Source of the DNA: Ornithobacterium rhinotracheale DSM 15997
GTDB taxonomy: Bacteria; Bacteroidota; Bacteroidia; Flavobacteriales; Weeksellaceae
Direction: 5' to 3'
Assembly: GCF_000265465.1 (NCBI RefSeq)
Contig: NC_018016.1
Coordinates: 1,183,501-1,247,500 of the forward strand
DNA length: 64,000 bases
Both the position numbers and the translations under genes were made by a program. Positions 49,502 through 57,033 of this stretch are shown here, one piece after another (position 1 is the stretch's first letter; each line of letters opens with the position of its first letter). The notes under the pieces were generated by a model. The model did not search any database. It had not been told where the DNA came from and saw only the letters and a program-made list of their open reading frames with translations.

Positions 49502-49761
49502 AGATTTATAATTATTTCGTGCCATTGTTCGTTTATAGGTTCAACCTCTAATTTATTTTTTAAGCTGTGTGCTTCTAGTAAAATATTGTAAACTTTTTGG
49601 TCTAAATCTTCGCTTAAAGTGGGAATTTCTTCATTCAAAAAAACATGAATAGCCCCGTGCAGTTTCAATCTCTCGCCGTAGCTCAAGCACTTTTCGCGCT
49701 CGCTGTCATATCGTAGCACAAGGCGCAAATCCATATAATTAAACCAGTTTTTTCTTCTCAT
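49498..49761 (-). CDS. Hypothetical early prophage protein, 87 aa
   Basis: Soluble, acidic (..GAIHVFLNEEIPTLSEDLDQ..). Overlaps the genes on both sides. Unknown. Confidence 0.55.
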   Translation of the reverse strand: MRRKNWFNYMDLRLVLRYDSEREKCLSYGERLKLHGAIHVFLNEEIPTLSEDLDQKVYNILLEAHSLKNKLEVEPINEQWHEIIINL

Positions 49762-50095
49762 ATTTCTTTTGTTTTTTGATTTCGTTTAAAATGGCTGAGG
49801 GGTACATTTTCACGCCCTTTTCATCGTAAATGGCGTCTATGTAAGTCTCTAAAACATTCAAAAAATGATCGGGCTCATCCAGTCGTACAATTAAATCTTT
49901 ATTGTCGTGCAAAAACTGCTTTTCTACATGCGCAAGCCACATATCTTGAAAGTAATTCAGCATTAAATCATTGCCATAAAGCTCTCGTGCCGTGAAAGCC
50001 GTAACTTGGCTAAGCTGTTGGCAATACTCGTAAAAACACGCATCACGAAAGCCATCGTATTGCGGGTAACTGAAGTGTAAAATTTCGTGTATCAT
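49739..50095 (-). CDS. Hypothetical early prophage protein, 118 aa
   Basis: Aromatic-rich (MIHEILHFSYPQYDGFRDAC..), C-terminal Lys cluster (KKQKKYEKKKLV). Follows the RecA-like ATPase by 11 bp. Unknown. Confidence 0.55.
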   Translation of the reverse strand: MIHEILHFSYPQYDGFRDACFYEYCQQLSQVTAFTARELYGNDLMLNYFQDMWLAHVEKQFLHDNKDLIVRLDEPDHFLNVLETYIDAIYDEKGVKMYPSAILNEIKKQKKYEKKKLV

Positions 50096-50106
50096 AGTGG
50101 TTTTAT

Positions 50107-50766
50107 TTATCCTTTTTGTAACAATTTAAGTTCTCGTTCTTGTGCTTTATTTTTGTTGATGGTGTAAGGGGTAAGCTCATCGCCTCCAATCCTTGATTTT
50201 TCTATATAAGCCTTAAAGTCTATTACTCTTATTACACTTTGGGCATCCCACTTAATAGCATCGGCAATAGCACCTTTAGGCTCCCCTTTCTGCATCTGAG
50301 AAATGAAAATGAACAATGTCTCTGGGAATTTTTCTATAAGTTCAAAATAGTCTGTATCCTTTTTACCTCTGAACACATACTGCACACTATCAACAAAAAC
50401 TATTTTAGGCTGTCTTTTTCTGTCTAGTCGTTTTACCATATCATCGTATTTCTCTTTTTGCATTACATACTTTCCAGCGACTTCTTTTAGATTATTCAGA
50501 TTGACAGAGCGTTTAAAACTGGCTCTCAAGCCCTCTTCCGCTGAATTGTAAAACACTCTTTCAAAGCTGCACAAATACTTCATTAGCTGGAGCGCATAGG
50601 TTGTTTTGCCATGCCCAGAACCACCATAAATTAAAAGACTACCTGTACGCTCTGGCTTACCTAAATGCCTCCCCCACTCTCCAGTAAATTCAAATTCATT
50701 AAATCTTGCTTTTTCAATATCTTCGTGGGTGTAGTAGCGGGGTATTTCTAATTCACTTTTAGCCAT
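50107..50766 (-). CDS. RecA/RadA-like phage ATPase
   Basis: 219 aa. Walker A YGGSGHGKTTYALQL (about residues 47-61), Walker B PKIVFVDSVQYVF, and ..TLFIFISQMQKGEPKG.. as a RecA-type motif with a conserved Gln. Resembles the short Sak4/RadA-like single-strand annealing ATPases. It overlaps the MuB-like gene by 8 bp, so it probably acts with transposition/replication or recombination. Confidence 0.75.
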   Translation of the reverse strand: MAKSELEIPRYYTHEDIEKARFNEFEFTGEWGRHLGKPERTGSLLIYGGSGHGKTTYALQLMKYLCSFERVFYNSAEEGLRASFKRSVNLNNLKEVAGKYVMQKEKYDDMVKRLDRKRQPKIVFVDSVQYVFRGKKDTDYFELIEKFPETLFIFISQMQKGEPKGAIADAIKWDAQSVIRVIDFKAYIEKSRIGGDELTPYTINKNKAQERELKLLQKG

Positions 50767-51640
50767 TATTTAATAATCTTTGTTTTTCAATTTCAATTCT
50801 AACCTTTCTTAAACTGCCTTTCGTTTTGGCAAACATTTGCTTTGGTGTTAGCGTCGAATGGTTAGCTTTTGACACCTGTGCTATTTGTTTTAAATAGAAC
50901 TCCTCCAAAGCTTCTTTTACATCGGGGCTCACTTTTTTAAAATCGTTGCCGTAGCGGTCAAATATTTCGGTGTAGCCCACTTTGTTTAGGTTCTTTTGCC
51001 GGTTGATTTTTTCTCTCAGACCATCAGCACCCATCATATACCAGCCACATGCGTACTCGGTAGCATTCCATAAAGCTTTTAGCTCTAAAAACGCAGGATA
51101 GTCCAAATCTCCAGCCTCATCTAATATCACAAGTGGCATTTCTAATTGCTTGACATAAAAAACAAGATCCTCATAAACATCTGCGTATCGTCCAGTATAA
51201 ATTATCCCGAACTCTTGCGCTATTTTTCTAATGAGTTTCTGTTTACTTTTCACTTGAGAGCAATCAATGTATATAGCATTGCGATTTTCTTTTACATACT
51301 GTTTTGCCGTGTGTGTTTTCCCGATACCTGCCAAATCACAAAGGATAGCCGAGATACTGCGCGTTTGGCAGGCTTCTAATTGACTATACACATACTCGTA
51401 TGTTTCAGTTTTCACGGTAACCCATGGTGTTTCTTCTTTTAACTGAACGCCTAATCTTCTAGCTATGTTTATCCATTTCGCGTCGGCCAAAGAGTAGTCT
51501 ACATCTCCACCCGTGAAAATTTTAGAATACTGGCTAGAATTTACGCCCAATGCCTGTGCGTGCTTTTCAGCATTCTTGTAATTTGGTAAATTATTTTTAA
51601 CGGCTTCAATTATTCGTTTTTTTAGCTCTGTGGTTATCAT
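50759..51640 (-). CDS. MuB-like AAA+ transposition ATPase
   Basis: 293 aa. N-terminal HTH (..EKHAQALGVNSSQYSKIFTG..), Walker A LAGIGKTHTAKQY (about 103-115), Walker B PLVILDEAGDLDY (about 169-181). MuB binds target DNA, stimulates the transposase and prevents insertion into itself. Directly downstream of the transposase, as in Mu. Confidence 0.9.
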   Translation of the reverse strand: MITTELKKRIIEAVKNNLPNYKNAEKHAQALGVNSSQYSKIFTGGDVDYSLADAKWINIARRLGVQLKEETPWVTVKTETYEYVYSQLEACQTRSISAILCDLAGIGKTHTAKQYVKENRNAIYIDCSQVKSKQKLIRKIAQEFGIIYTGRYADVYEDLVFYVKQLEMPLVILDEAGDLDYPAFLELKALWNATEYACGWYMMGADGLREKINRQKNLNKVGYTEIFDRYGNDFKKVSPDVKEALEEFYLKQIAQVSKANHSTLTPKQMFAKTKGSLRKVRIEIEKQRLLNNG

Positions 51641-51651
51641 TTGTTATGTTT

Positions 51652-53676
51652 TTATAAATCGTTAATGGCTCTATTGCGTTGGTTTATTGTTGTGTCGGTA
51701 TATGAGTACTCTAATTCTTGCGCTTCCTCAACTACTTCAAAATCTACCTCTATGGCGGCGGTGGGCTTCATTGTTCCAATTTTTGGCAATTTTTCTTCGC
51801 TTAATCGTCTGGTCATTGCATCAAACTTAGTAATGTAAGCCATCGCTTCTTGGTACTTTCTGGCGTCTTCATCTGTCCACTCTACATTGGCTCGGTTAAA
51901 TACAGGGACAGGCTTGCAAGTACATAAGTATTCGCCGTTTTGGTACAAATACACCTCTTTTTCTTCGTTATCATTTGGCAAGAAATAAGCGTCCACTTGA
52001 TAATTATTCGGGGCGAGCATAGAAAGCACCTGTGGCGTTGGTAGCTGGTATTTCTCATATTGCACATTCACATATTGGTTTCTTCTTATCGTGGTTTTGG
52101 TATGTTTACCGATAAATTGCGCTAAAAGAGCTTTGTTCAATTTTGGTAAATTCGGATTGACATTTTCCAAAAACACCTCAAGGCGTGTTTTGCCTTTATA
52201 TTTTCTTTGGTTCGGGTGTAGCTCGTTGTTATACAAAGTTTGTTCTTCCAGTTCCCAAGCCACAATTTGCTCATAAGTGGCTTTTGCTTCTTTGTAGTTA
52301 TCGTTTGCCTCATCAAATATTTTTTGGCGAGTTACGCGGTTGCTCTCGTTGCGTGAATAGTGGCGACCTACATTCTGGTGTCTATCTTTCTCCACGCCGT
52401 ATTTCTTAACGCGGATAAAGCCCTCAGCTTCTTTCTCCTGCGAATTGGTAGGGTTACACCAGCGGACAAATGGAAACAATACACCTGCTTTCATTAGCCC
52501 CTCCGAAAAGTCGCTTACTAAATGTTGCTCTACTTCCATTTGCATAGGAACGCCTAGCCCGTAACTTGTAGTAAACTGAAACATATTGCGAATGCAATCC
52601 AAAAACAAAGTTTGATTTTTGCTCTTGCTGTGGGCTATTCCTATCATTGCCCCAGAAAGCGAATCAAAGGCATAGTACGCCATTACTTTTGAGCCATCTG
52701 GCAATTTGTGGTGCATTATATCGCGGTCGTCTAGTGTGATTTTACTCATACTAAACAGCGGAGCGTGTCGGTGCACATGTGGGCGTGATTTTTGGCTAAA
52801 ATCATAGGCGCCATTACGGCACTTTTCTATGATGATTTTATTTTCTGGCTTGTTCAAATAGTTATTAATGGTGCTTTCGGAAAGCTCCACCATTTGCCCA
52901 TTTTCATCGTAGAAATCCTCGCGGTTAAAGATTTCGCCTGTTTGCGCATCGTAGGCTTCAAGTGCCCCGCCCATAAACTGCAAATACATATCATGAGTGC
53001 TGCTCATATAGGGCTTATTTGGCATGCAGTACAGCCCAATAATTAGGCGTTCAATATCTTCATTTACCTTGCGAGCATTCACGCCGCCTTCGCCTTTATG
53101 AATAAAAGCCATATATCTGTCTTTTAGATATTGATTATATTTTCTTTGCAAGCTGCGAGCATTGCTCGGCAAATCATAATGCCATTTTTCGGTATTCAGA
53201 CCATTTACCGCTTCGCTAATGTTTTGCCAGATTTGTGTTTTCTTTTTTCCAAAGATTTTATTGCTTGCCACTCTATCTTTAAAGATGGTTTCAATAGCGT
53301 TTAAAATCATGGCAGAAGTCGCCTTTTGGCGTTGTTTTTCAAACTTCAAAGGCTTGCCGTTGGGCTTTCTATGCTGTGCAAAAAAATCAATGGCTTTGGG
53401 ATCCGGTAAAATGTATTTTTCGAGCTGATTTCTTACTAAATTATCCTCTGGTCTGCCCAGTGCACGCACACAATATTCTTTTAGGTTGATACCTTTTACC
53501 ACGGGCAAATCGTGAAAAGACACCCACGCTTGGTTGTCTTGCCCACGCCCCTCTTTGGTACGGACTAGCTTTCCTCTGCGGCATAAAACCTTATAATAAT
53601 CATAGGAAATTATCGCCCAATCCTCATAAAGTAATTTGGCTGGTATAGACACTATGTTGTTTTGATATGCGTACAT
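51652..53676 (-). CDS. MuA-like DDE transposase
   Basis: 674 aa, the transpositional recombinase of the prophage. N-terminal DNA-binding region; integrase-fold core at about 300-430: first acidic residue in ITLDDRDIM (about 316), the RNase-H strand AYYAFDSLSGAMIG (about 333-346), the second catalytic position falls in PMQMEVEQHL where Glu replaces the usual Asp, and the last Glu is in NSQEKEAEGF (about 413-417). The C-terminal Mu-type beta-barrel and MuB-contact tail follow. It should bind the 15-bp motifs at both ends. Confidence 0.92.
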   Translation of the reverse strand: MYAYQNNIVSIPAKLLYEDWAIISYDYYKVLCRRGKLVRTKEGRGQDNQAWVSFHDLPVVKGINLKEYCVRALGRPEDNLVRNQLEKYILPDPKAIDFFAQHRKPNGKPLKFEKQRQKATSAMILNAIETIFKDRVASNKIFGKKKTQIWQNISEAVNGLNTEKWHYDLPSNARSLQRKYNQYLKDRYMAFIHKGEGGVNARKVNEDIERLIIGLYCMPNKPYMSSTHDMYLQFMGGALEAYDAQTGEIFNREDFYDENGQMVELSESTINNYLNKPENKIIIEKCRNGAYDFSQKSRPHVHRHAPLFSMSKITLDDRDIMHHKLPDGSKVMAYYAFDSLSGAMIGIAHSKSKNQTLFLDCIRNMFQFTTSYGLGVPMQMEVEQHLVSDFSEGLMKAGVLFPFVRWCNPTNSQEKEAEGFIRVKKYGVEKDRHQNVGRHYSRNESNRVTRQKIFDEANDNYKEAKATYEQIVAWELEEQTLYNNELHPNQRKYKGKTRLEVFLENVNPNLPKLNKALLAQFIGKHTKTTIRRNQYVNVQYEKYQLPTPQVLSMLAPNNYQVDAYFLPNDNEEKEVYLYQNGEYLCTCKPVPVFNRANVEWTDEDARKYQEAMAYITKFDAMTRRLSEEKLPKIGTMKPTAAIEVDFEVVEEAQELEYSYTDTTINQRNRAINDL

Positions 53677-53685
53677 TTTTCTCGT

Positions 53686-53763
53686 TTAATCTTCGTTTAC
53701 CGCTTTAATGATTTTCTCTACTAAAATCTCCCAATCTTCCTCAAAGGTTCTCAGTACTTTCAT
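53686..53763 (-). CDS. 25-aa peptide before the transposase gene
   Basis: MKVLRTFEEDWEILVEKIIK.. with ATGA overlap to the preceding gene and 9 bp before the transposase. May be a translated leader. Confidence 0.45.
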   Translation of the reverse strand: MKVLRTFEEDWEILVEKIIKAVNED

Positions 53764-54086
53764 AGTAGACTTAGTTCTGCAATTTTGAGTGTGTTTTTTT
53801 CAAGTTTCAAAATCTCTTTTCTATGCTTACAGAATTTTTTAAAGGCTTTTAAAAACTCCTCTTCTGAGATTTCTACAAGCCCTCCGCATTCCTTAAAGAT
53901 TATTTCCAGCCAAGGTGTATCAAGACTGATATAATCCTCCATCCCCTTACCATAATCGCTAAGTGAGAATGAAATGGCTTCAGCTCCAGCCATACCATTA
54001 AAGCTAGAAAACTTATAGTAATCATTGCTTTTACCTTTGTAAAACTTTCCTACTTCTAATTCTTTTAAATTTTTAATTAATTTCAT
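53760..54086 (-). CDS. Hypothetical early prophage protein, 108 aa
   Basis: Starts MKLIKNLKELEVGKFYKGKS; acidic central part. Its ATG is 26 nt after a tRNA-like minihelix. Unknown function. Confidence 0.6.
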   Translation of the reverse strand: MKLIKNLKELEVGKFYKGKSNDYYKFSSFNGMAGAEAISFSLSDYGKGMEDYISLDTPWLEIIFKECGGLVEISEEEFLKAFKKFCKHRKEILKLEKNTLKIAELSLL

Positions 54087-54112
54087 TTCCTTTAATTTTT
54101 AAAATTCTGTGC

Positions 54113-54152
54113 TCCCGCCGAGGGCTCGAACCTCGGTGCCTGCCTGTCGGGA
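54113..54152 (-). ncRNA. tRNA-like minihelix element 3
   Basis: Leftward RNA: TCCCG/CGGGA, bulge ACAGGCAGGCA, CCGAGG/CCTCGG, T-loop TTCGAGC, then GCA. Preceded by a hairpin GTAGCAC/GTGCTAC (54156-54192). Confidence 0.7.
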
Positions 54153-54199
54153 ATAGTAGCACTCTTGCATTTTTATTTGCCTGCCGTGCTACGGCTCAC

Positions 54200-54207
54200 T
54201 AAATTTG
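54200..54207 (+). promoter_or_regulatory. -7 promoter box of moron gene 1
   Basis: TAAATTTG, exact TAnnTTTG match, with TTTG 20 bp upstream. It starts about 35 bp before the ATG at 54235. TCACTA / TAGTGA flank the start region as an inverted repeat. Confidence 0.6.
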
Positions 54208-54234
54208 TGGTGTCTAATCAAAAATTATAGTGAT

Positions 54235-54600
54235 ATGCTTCTACATCCTAAAACTTTCTTTTTCAGTGGTGAAAACAATGTATTTGACGAAATTTCATTA
54301 ATTAATTTTGAAACAATTAACGCTGATTATCTTCAGATGACTTACCAATTTGCTGCGGAAAACCACATTGCCCTTGGCAAGCTTGGTAGTAGCTTATATA
54401 ATCAGTTCTACCCACTACTGCTACCTCTGAATGTCGGTAACAATAACACCTTGAAGAAACTGGTAGATATTTTAACTCGTAAGTATAAGCTTGTACCTGT
54501 TGATTTAAATCCGATTTATGCTTGTGATAATCTTCCAGACCTACAACATAGAGATGATTTGAAAATTTTCTTAGAAGCAATCGCACTAAGCCAACATTAA
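54235..54600 (+). CDS. Moron-type protein 1, 121 aa
   Basis: Rightward gene inside the leftward early operon, with its own promoter. Start at 54235 follows a leader nearly identical to that of the gene at 54871. Sequence is soluble and helical (..NADYLQMTYQFAAENHIALG.., ..NTLKKLVDILTRKYKLVPVD..). The segment LKKLVDILTRKY resembles LKKVIELIFDHY of the 149-aa neighbour, suggesting distant paralogy. Function unknown; expression from the prophage state is expected. Confidence 0.65.
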   Translation: MLLHPKTFFFSGENNVFDEISLINFETINADYLQMTYQFAAENHIALGKLGSSLYNQFYPLLLPLNVGNNNTLKKLVDILTRKYKLVPVDLNPIYACDNLPDLQHRDDLKIFLEAIALSQH

Positions 54601-54721
54601 ACGCTTTAGCTTCTGCCTCGTCTAATCCTATGCAAACCGTGTTAGGATAGCTATTATTTAATAAGCTTTTGCCATTTTGTGTTTGTATATCAAAAGAAAA
54701 TAATATTTTGTAAGGTTTCAT
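54601..54721 (-). pseudogene. Remnant of a leftward gene cut by moron gene 1
   Basis: The first 40 codons (MKPYKILFSFDIQTQNGKSL..) look coding and follow minihelix element 4 by 37 nt. From 54600 on the frame stays open to 54317 but is antisense to the rightward gene and looks random. Either a truncated gene or, less likely, a 134-aa overlapping gene. Confidence 0.4.
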
Positions 54722-54758
54722 AGCTTCTATTTTTTTGTATCTTTTAAAATTCTTTTGC

Positions 54759-54798
54759 TCCCGCCGAGGACTCGAACCTCGGTGCCTGCCGGTCGGGA
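54759..54798 (-). ncRNA. tRNA-like minihelix element 4
   Basis: Leftward RNA: TCCCG/CGGGA, bulge ACCGGCAGGCA, CCGAGG/CCTCGG, T-loop TTCGAGT, then GCA. Preceded by a strong hairpin ACCTGACGG/CCGTTAGGT (54800-54826). Confidence 0.7.
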
Positions 54799-54835
54799 AA
54801 CCTAACGGAGTGGTTCACCGTCAGGTAAAAATCAC

Positions 54836-54843
54836 TATATTTG
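54836..54843 (+). promoter_or_regulatory. -7 promoter box and operator-like palindrome of moron gene 2
   Basis: TATATTTG, exact TAnnTTTG match. A perfect inverted repeat ATCACTATA (54831-54839) / TATAGTGAT (54862-54870) brackets the expected start site and ends at the ATG. Confidence 0.6.
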
Positions 54844-54870
54844 TTATGCCCAATCAAAAATTATAGTGAT

Positions 54871-55320
54871 ATGAAACAGTTTCGTTTAAATGTTGTAATT
54901 GAGTATCTTGATAAAGATTTACCTATCAAAAACAGAGGGATTATACACCCCATTTTAAAGAGCTTAGCCCTTATGCATCATTTGGATTATGTGATTGACA
55001 AGGACTCCCAAACCTTTCTAAAAGAAGCAATGCCAACCTCTTCTCTTTTTGATTTAGTTTACTTTCGTTCAACGGAGAACTCTCGTATAGAAAGGAAGCA
55101 ACTGAAGAAGGTAATCGAACTAATTTTTGATCACTACAATCCGCTTTTAGGTGGCGTGGATGTTTATTGCATGTATCAAAAGTTTTTAAAAACCTTTCCT
55201 TTTCCAAAATCCTTTGTTCGTCCGTTAAATTATCCCTATGCTGAAGTTTATGAGAATGGCTCCCCAACTTTATGTATTTGGAAAGAAGAGTTATTAGATA
55301 TTTTAGATGATGTATCATAA
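54871..55320 (+). CDS. Moron-type protein 2, 149 aa
   Basis: Start at 54871 (MKQFRLNVVIEYLDKDLPIK). Soluble, mixed helix/strand, Tyr/Phe-rich (..KTFPFPKSFVRPLNYPYAEV..). No family recognised. Shares promoter type and the leader sequence with moron gene 1 and probably a short homologous segment. Candidate for a lysogenic-conversion or anti-phage function, by analogy with other prophage morons. Confidence 0.7.
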   Translation: MKQFRLNVVIEYLDKDLPIKNRGIIHPILKSLALMHHLDYVIDKDSQTFLKEAMPTSSLFDLVYFRSTENSRIERKQLKKVIELIFDHYNPLLGGVDVYCMYQKFLKTFPFPKSFVRPLNYPYAEVYENGSPTLCIWKEELLDILDDVS

Positions 55321-55330
55321 TCTTATTTTT

Positions 55331-55912
55331 TTAAAACATTTCTACTTGTAACACTTGGGGCAGGGCTTGCACTTGTTGCAATTTCTCTTTGCCCAGTTTA
55401 ATGGCAAGGAGTGCCTCAGCGTACAGCTTATTAATGTACCAGCCATTGGTGCCTTTGTAAAAGTGCTCTGGATGCTTGCGTATGCGTGCGTTTCTTTGCC
55501 CAGAGCTCACGGAGTAGCCGTTTTGCAACAACCACCAGTCATAAGGCAAAGCCTCCATTCCATATACATTGAGCGATTTTGGCATTTGTACAAATTGTTT
55601 TCTTGCTGTTTTTTCTACTTCTATAAAGTATCGGCGGATTTCTCTACCTTTTTTACTTCTTTGGAGCATGGCGATTTCCTTTGCAGTGTCCAAAGTCAAA
55701 ACATAATCTTTTGTCCATGCTTTATTATGTTCACCCGCTGGGACTAAAAGGGCTAACGTTTCATAATCAACACCTTGCGTGTAACCATAACCGAGCATTC
55801 TTTTAATCCATTTCCCGAATTGCTCGTTACTTCCAAGAAACTGGTGTAGGTCTTTTGCGCTCACGGTATTTTCTCCGTTTTTCTCTGTGATTTTGATTAA
55901 ATTTGTCATCAT
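55331..55912 (-). CDS. AntA/AntB-type antirepressor
   Basis: 193 aa. N-terminal AntA/AntB domain: ..NTVSAKDLHQFLGSNEQFGK.., ..WIKRMLGYGYTQGVDYETLA.., ..KDYVLTLDTAKEIAMLQRSK.., ..GREIRRYFIEVEK... The C-terminal domain (..YDWWLLQNGYSVSSGQRNAR..) is variable. Such proteins antagonise phage repressors; here it lies in the early operon downstream of rha. Confidence 0.85.
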   Translation of the reverse strand: MMTNLIKITEKNGENTVSAKDLHQFLGSNEQFGKWIKRMLGYGYTQGVDYETLALLVPAGEHNKAWTKDYVLTLDTAKEIAMLQRSKKGREIRRYFIEVEKTARKQFVQMPKSLNVYGMEALPYDWWLLQNGYSVSSGQRNARIRKHPEHFYKGTNGWYINKLYAEALLAIKLGKEKLQQVQALPQVLQVEMF

Positions 55913-55927
55913 TTTAAATTTTTATAT

Positions 55928-56137
55928 ATGAAAGAAATTATTTTAACTGAAAGGGTTGTGTTTTCAATTGGTGGAAAGCACCCCTCCGAGAGCTTTACTT
56001 TTCCTGCTATACAGAAGCGTTTAGATGAAGGCTATGTGGTAAAAAGTATTTTTTACTCGCCCACAGGAGGAGCAAACTCTGTAAATGGCATTGCCTTAAC
56101 CGTACATCTTCAAAAGCCGAAGACTGAACCTCAATAG
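55928..56137 (+). CDS. Small rightward protein, 69 aa
   Basis: MKEIILTERVVFSIGGKHPS..; soluble, regular alpha/beta pattern. Divergent from the antirepressor (15-bp gap) with a possible -7 box TAAATTTG at 55898-55905, inside the antirepressor start. Overlaps the leftward 78-codon frame at 56007-56243. Unknown function. Confidence 0.55.
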   Translation: MKEIILTERVVFSIGGKHPSESFTFPAIQKRLDEGYVVKSIFYSPTGGANSVNGIALTVHLQKPKTEPQ

Positions 56138-56243
56138 GGGTAATTTTTTTGGAAAGTGTCCAGCCCCATAGGCTTTTACGCTCTATTATATTGTAAAATC
56201 CTATCTGCGCGCTGGGCACTATTTTTATTTCTATCTTTATCAT
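56007..56243 (-). CDS. Doubtful leftward gene overlapping the 69-aa protein
   Basis: Begins 3 bp after the rha stop: MIKIEIKIVPSAQIGFYNII.. The first 35 codons look like a protein; the rest is antisense to the 69-aa gene. May be a truncated small gene. Confidence 0.3.
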   Translation of the reverse strand: MIKIEIKIVPSAQIGFYNIIERKSLWGWTLSKKITPIEVQSSAFEDVRLRQCHLQSLLLLWASKKYFLPHSLHLNASV

Positions 56244-56246
56244 AGC

Positions 56247-56789
56247 TTATTGATTTAAATTGTCAATCATTTCACTCATTGGAATGCCGAGTAATTTCTT
56301 ACGCTCCATCGCCTTATCATATAAGGCTTTTACAATTTCAGGGTGAAACACACGGTGTCTCATTACATTTTCGCATCGTGTGCGACTAAATCCATTTTCA
56401 CAAGCCACTGCAACCACATCACCACGCAATAGATTAGCACGAATAAGTTCAATAAGTTCCATTCTCTGCTTTCGGTTGTCGTTACCAATTAAAACAGGTT
56501 CTTCCTGTTTTTTTGTTTCCAAAGCCTCCCAGCGAAGAACCAATCTCGCCCTTGCCTCATCATTGAACTTTGTGGCGATGTACAAGCACTCGGTTTTCGT
56601 TAATTCATATTGTGGTCTCGGCTTGCCTTGTTCGTCTAAATATTCAGCCAACGCAAAATTGCGTCCGCTAACTTTTACCCATCCTCTTTCCATATTTCGG
56701 ATAGACCTCAACACTTCTGTGTGTCTTTTTCCAGCTATCTGAGCAATTTCTCTACTGCTCATTGTGTCTTTAATGCTTAAATTGTTCAT
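56247..56789 (-). CDS. Rha-family phage regulatory protein
   Basis: 180 aa. Rha domain: ..MSSREIAQIAGKRHTEVLRS.., ..SGRNFALAEYLDEQGKPRPQ.., ..YELTKTECLYIATKFNDEAR... The C-terminal half has another possible HTH (..GDVVAVACENGFSRTRCENV..). Rha proteins interfere with phage growth in certain hosts and act as early regulators. It follows the 59-aa protein by 3 bp. Confidence 0.85.
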   Translation of the reverse strand: MNNLSIKDTMSSREIAQIAGKRHTEVLRSIRNMERGWVKVSGRNFALAEYLDEQGKPRPQYELTKTECLYIATKFNDEARARLVLRWEALETKKQEEPVLIGNDNRKQRMELIELIRANLLRGDVVAVACENGFSRTRCENVMRHRVFHPEIVKALYDKAMERKKLLGIPMSEMIDNLNQ

Positions 56790-56792
56790 AAC

Positions 56793-56972
56793 CTATTGTA
56801 TATTAATAGTTTTTGCTTCTTCTTGTAGTAATTCTTTTGCTCTTTGTCGGATTTTTTCGGCGGTTTCAGACTGAAACACATATCGTAAACTCATCTGCAC
56901 TGTTTGATAAGTAACCGAAAATTCTTTTGCAATTTGATGCGCAATATCAGGATGCACTCGTATTTTTTTCAT
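56793..56972 (-). CDS. 59-aa HTH protein, first early gene (Ner-like position)
   Basis: MKKIRVHPDIAHQIAKEFSV.. with HTH-like ..AKEFSVTYQTVQMSLRYVF... It is the first leftward gene opposite the repressor, the place of ner in Mu, so it may shut down the repressor promoter. Confidence 0.65.
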   Translation of the reverse strand: MKKIRVHPDIAHQIAKEFSVTYQTVQMSLRYVFQSETAEKIRQRAKELLQEEAKTINIQ

Positions 56973-56998
56973 TACTTTGTTTTTTGAAATTCACAAGG

Positions 56999-57006
56999 CA
57001 AATATA
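56999..57006 (-). promoter_or_regulatory. -7 box of the early promoter
   Basis: Minus strand TATATTTG, exact TAnnTTTG match, with TTTG 21 bp upstream. The upstream TTTG falls in the operator palindrome at 57013-57033, so repressor binding would block the promoter. Confidence 0.6.
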
Positions 57007-57012
57007 TTACAC

Positions 57013-57033
57013 AATTTGGGATATTTCCAAATT
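57013..57033. promoter_or_regulatory. Probable repressor operator
   Basis: Inverted repeat AATTTGG / CCAAATT with a 7-bp spacer, between the divergent repressor and early genes. A second one, TTTTCA / TGAAAA, is at about 57037-57055. Confidence 0.55.

Noticed and set aside
54317-54600. Leftward 134-aa gene spanning the moron 1 region
   Set aside because: Past the first 40 codons the sequence is antisense to a convincing rightward gene with its own promoter and has no protein-like pattern.
47505-54798. Diversity-generating retroelement template or CRISPR-like repeats
   Set aside because: Only four copies, irregular spacing, no reverse transcriptase or Cas genes, and the variation is compensatory rather than A-specific.
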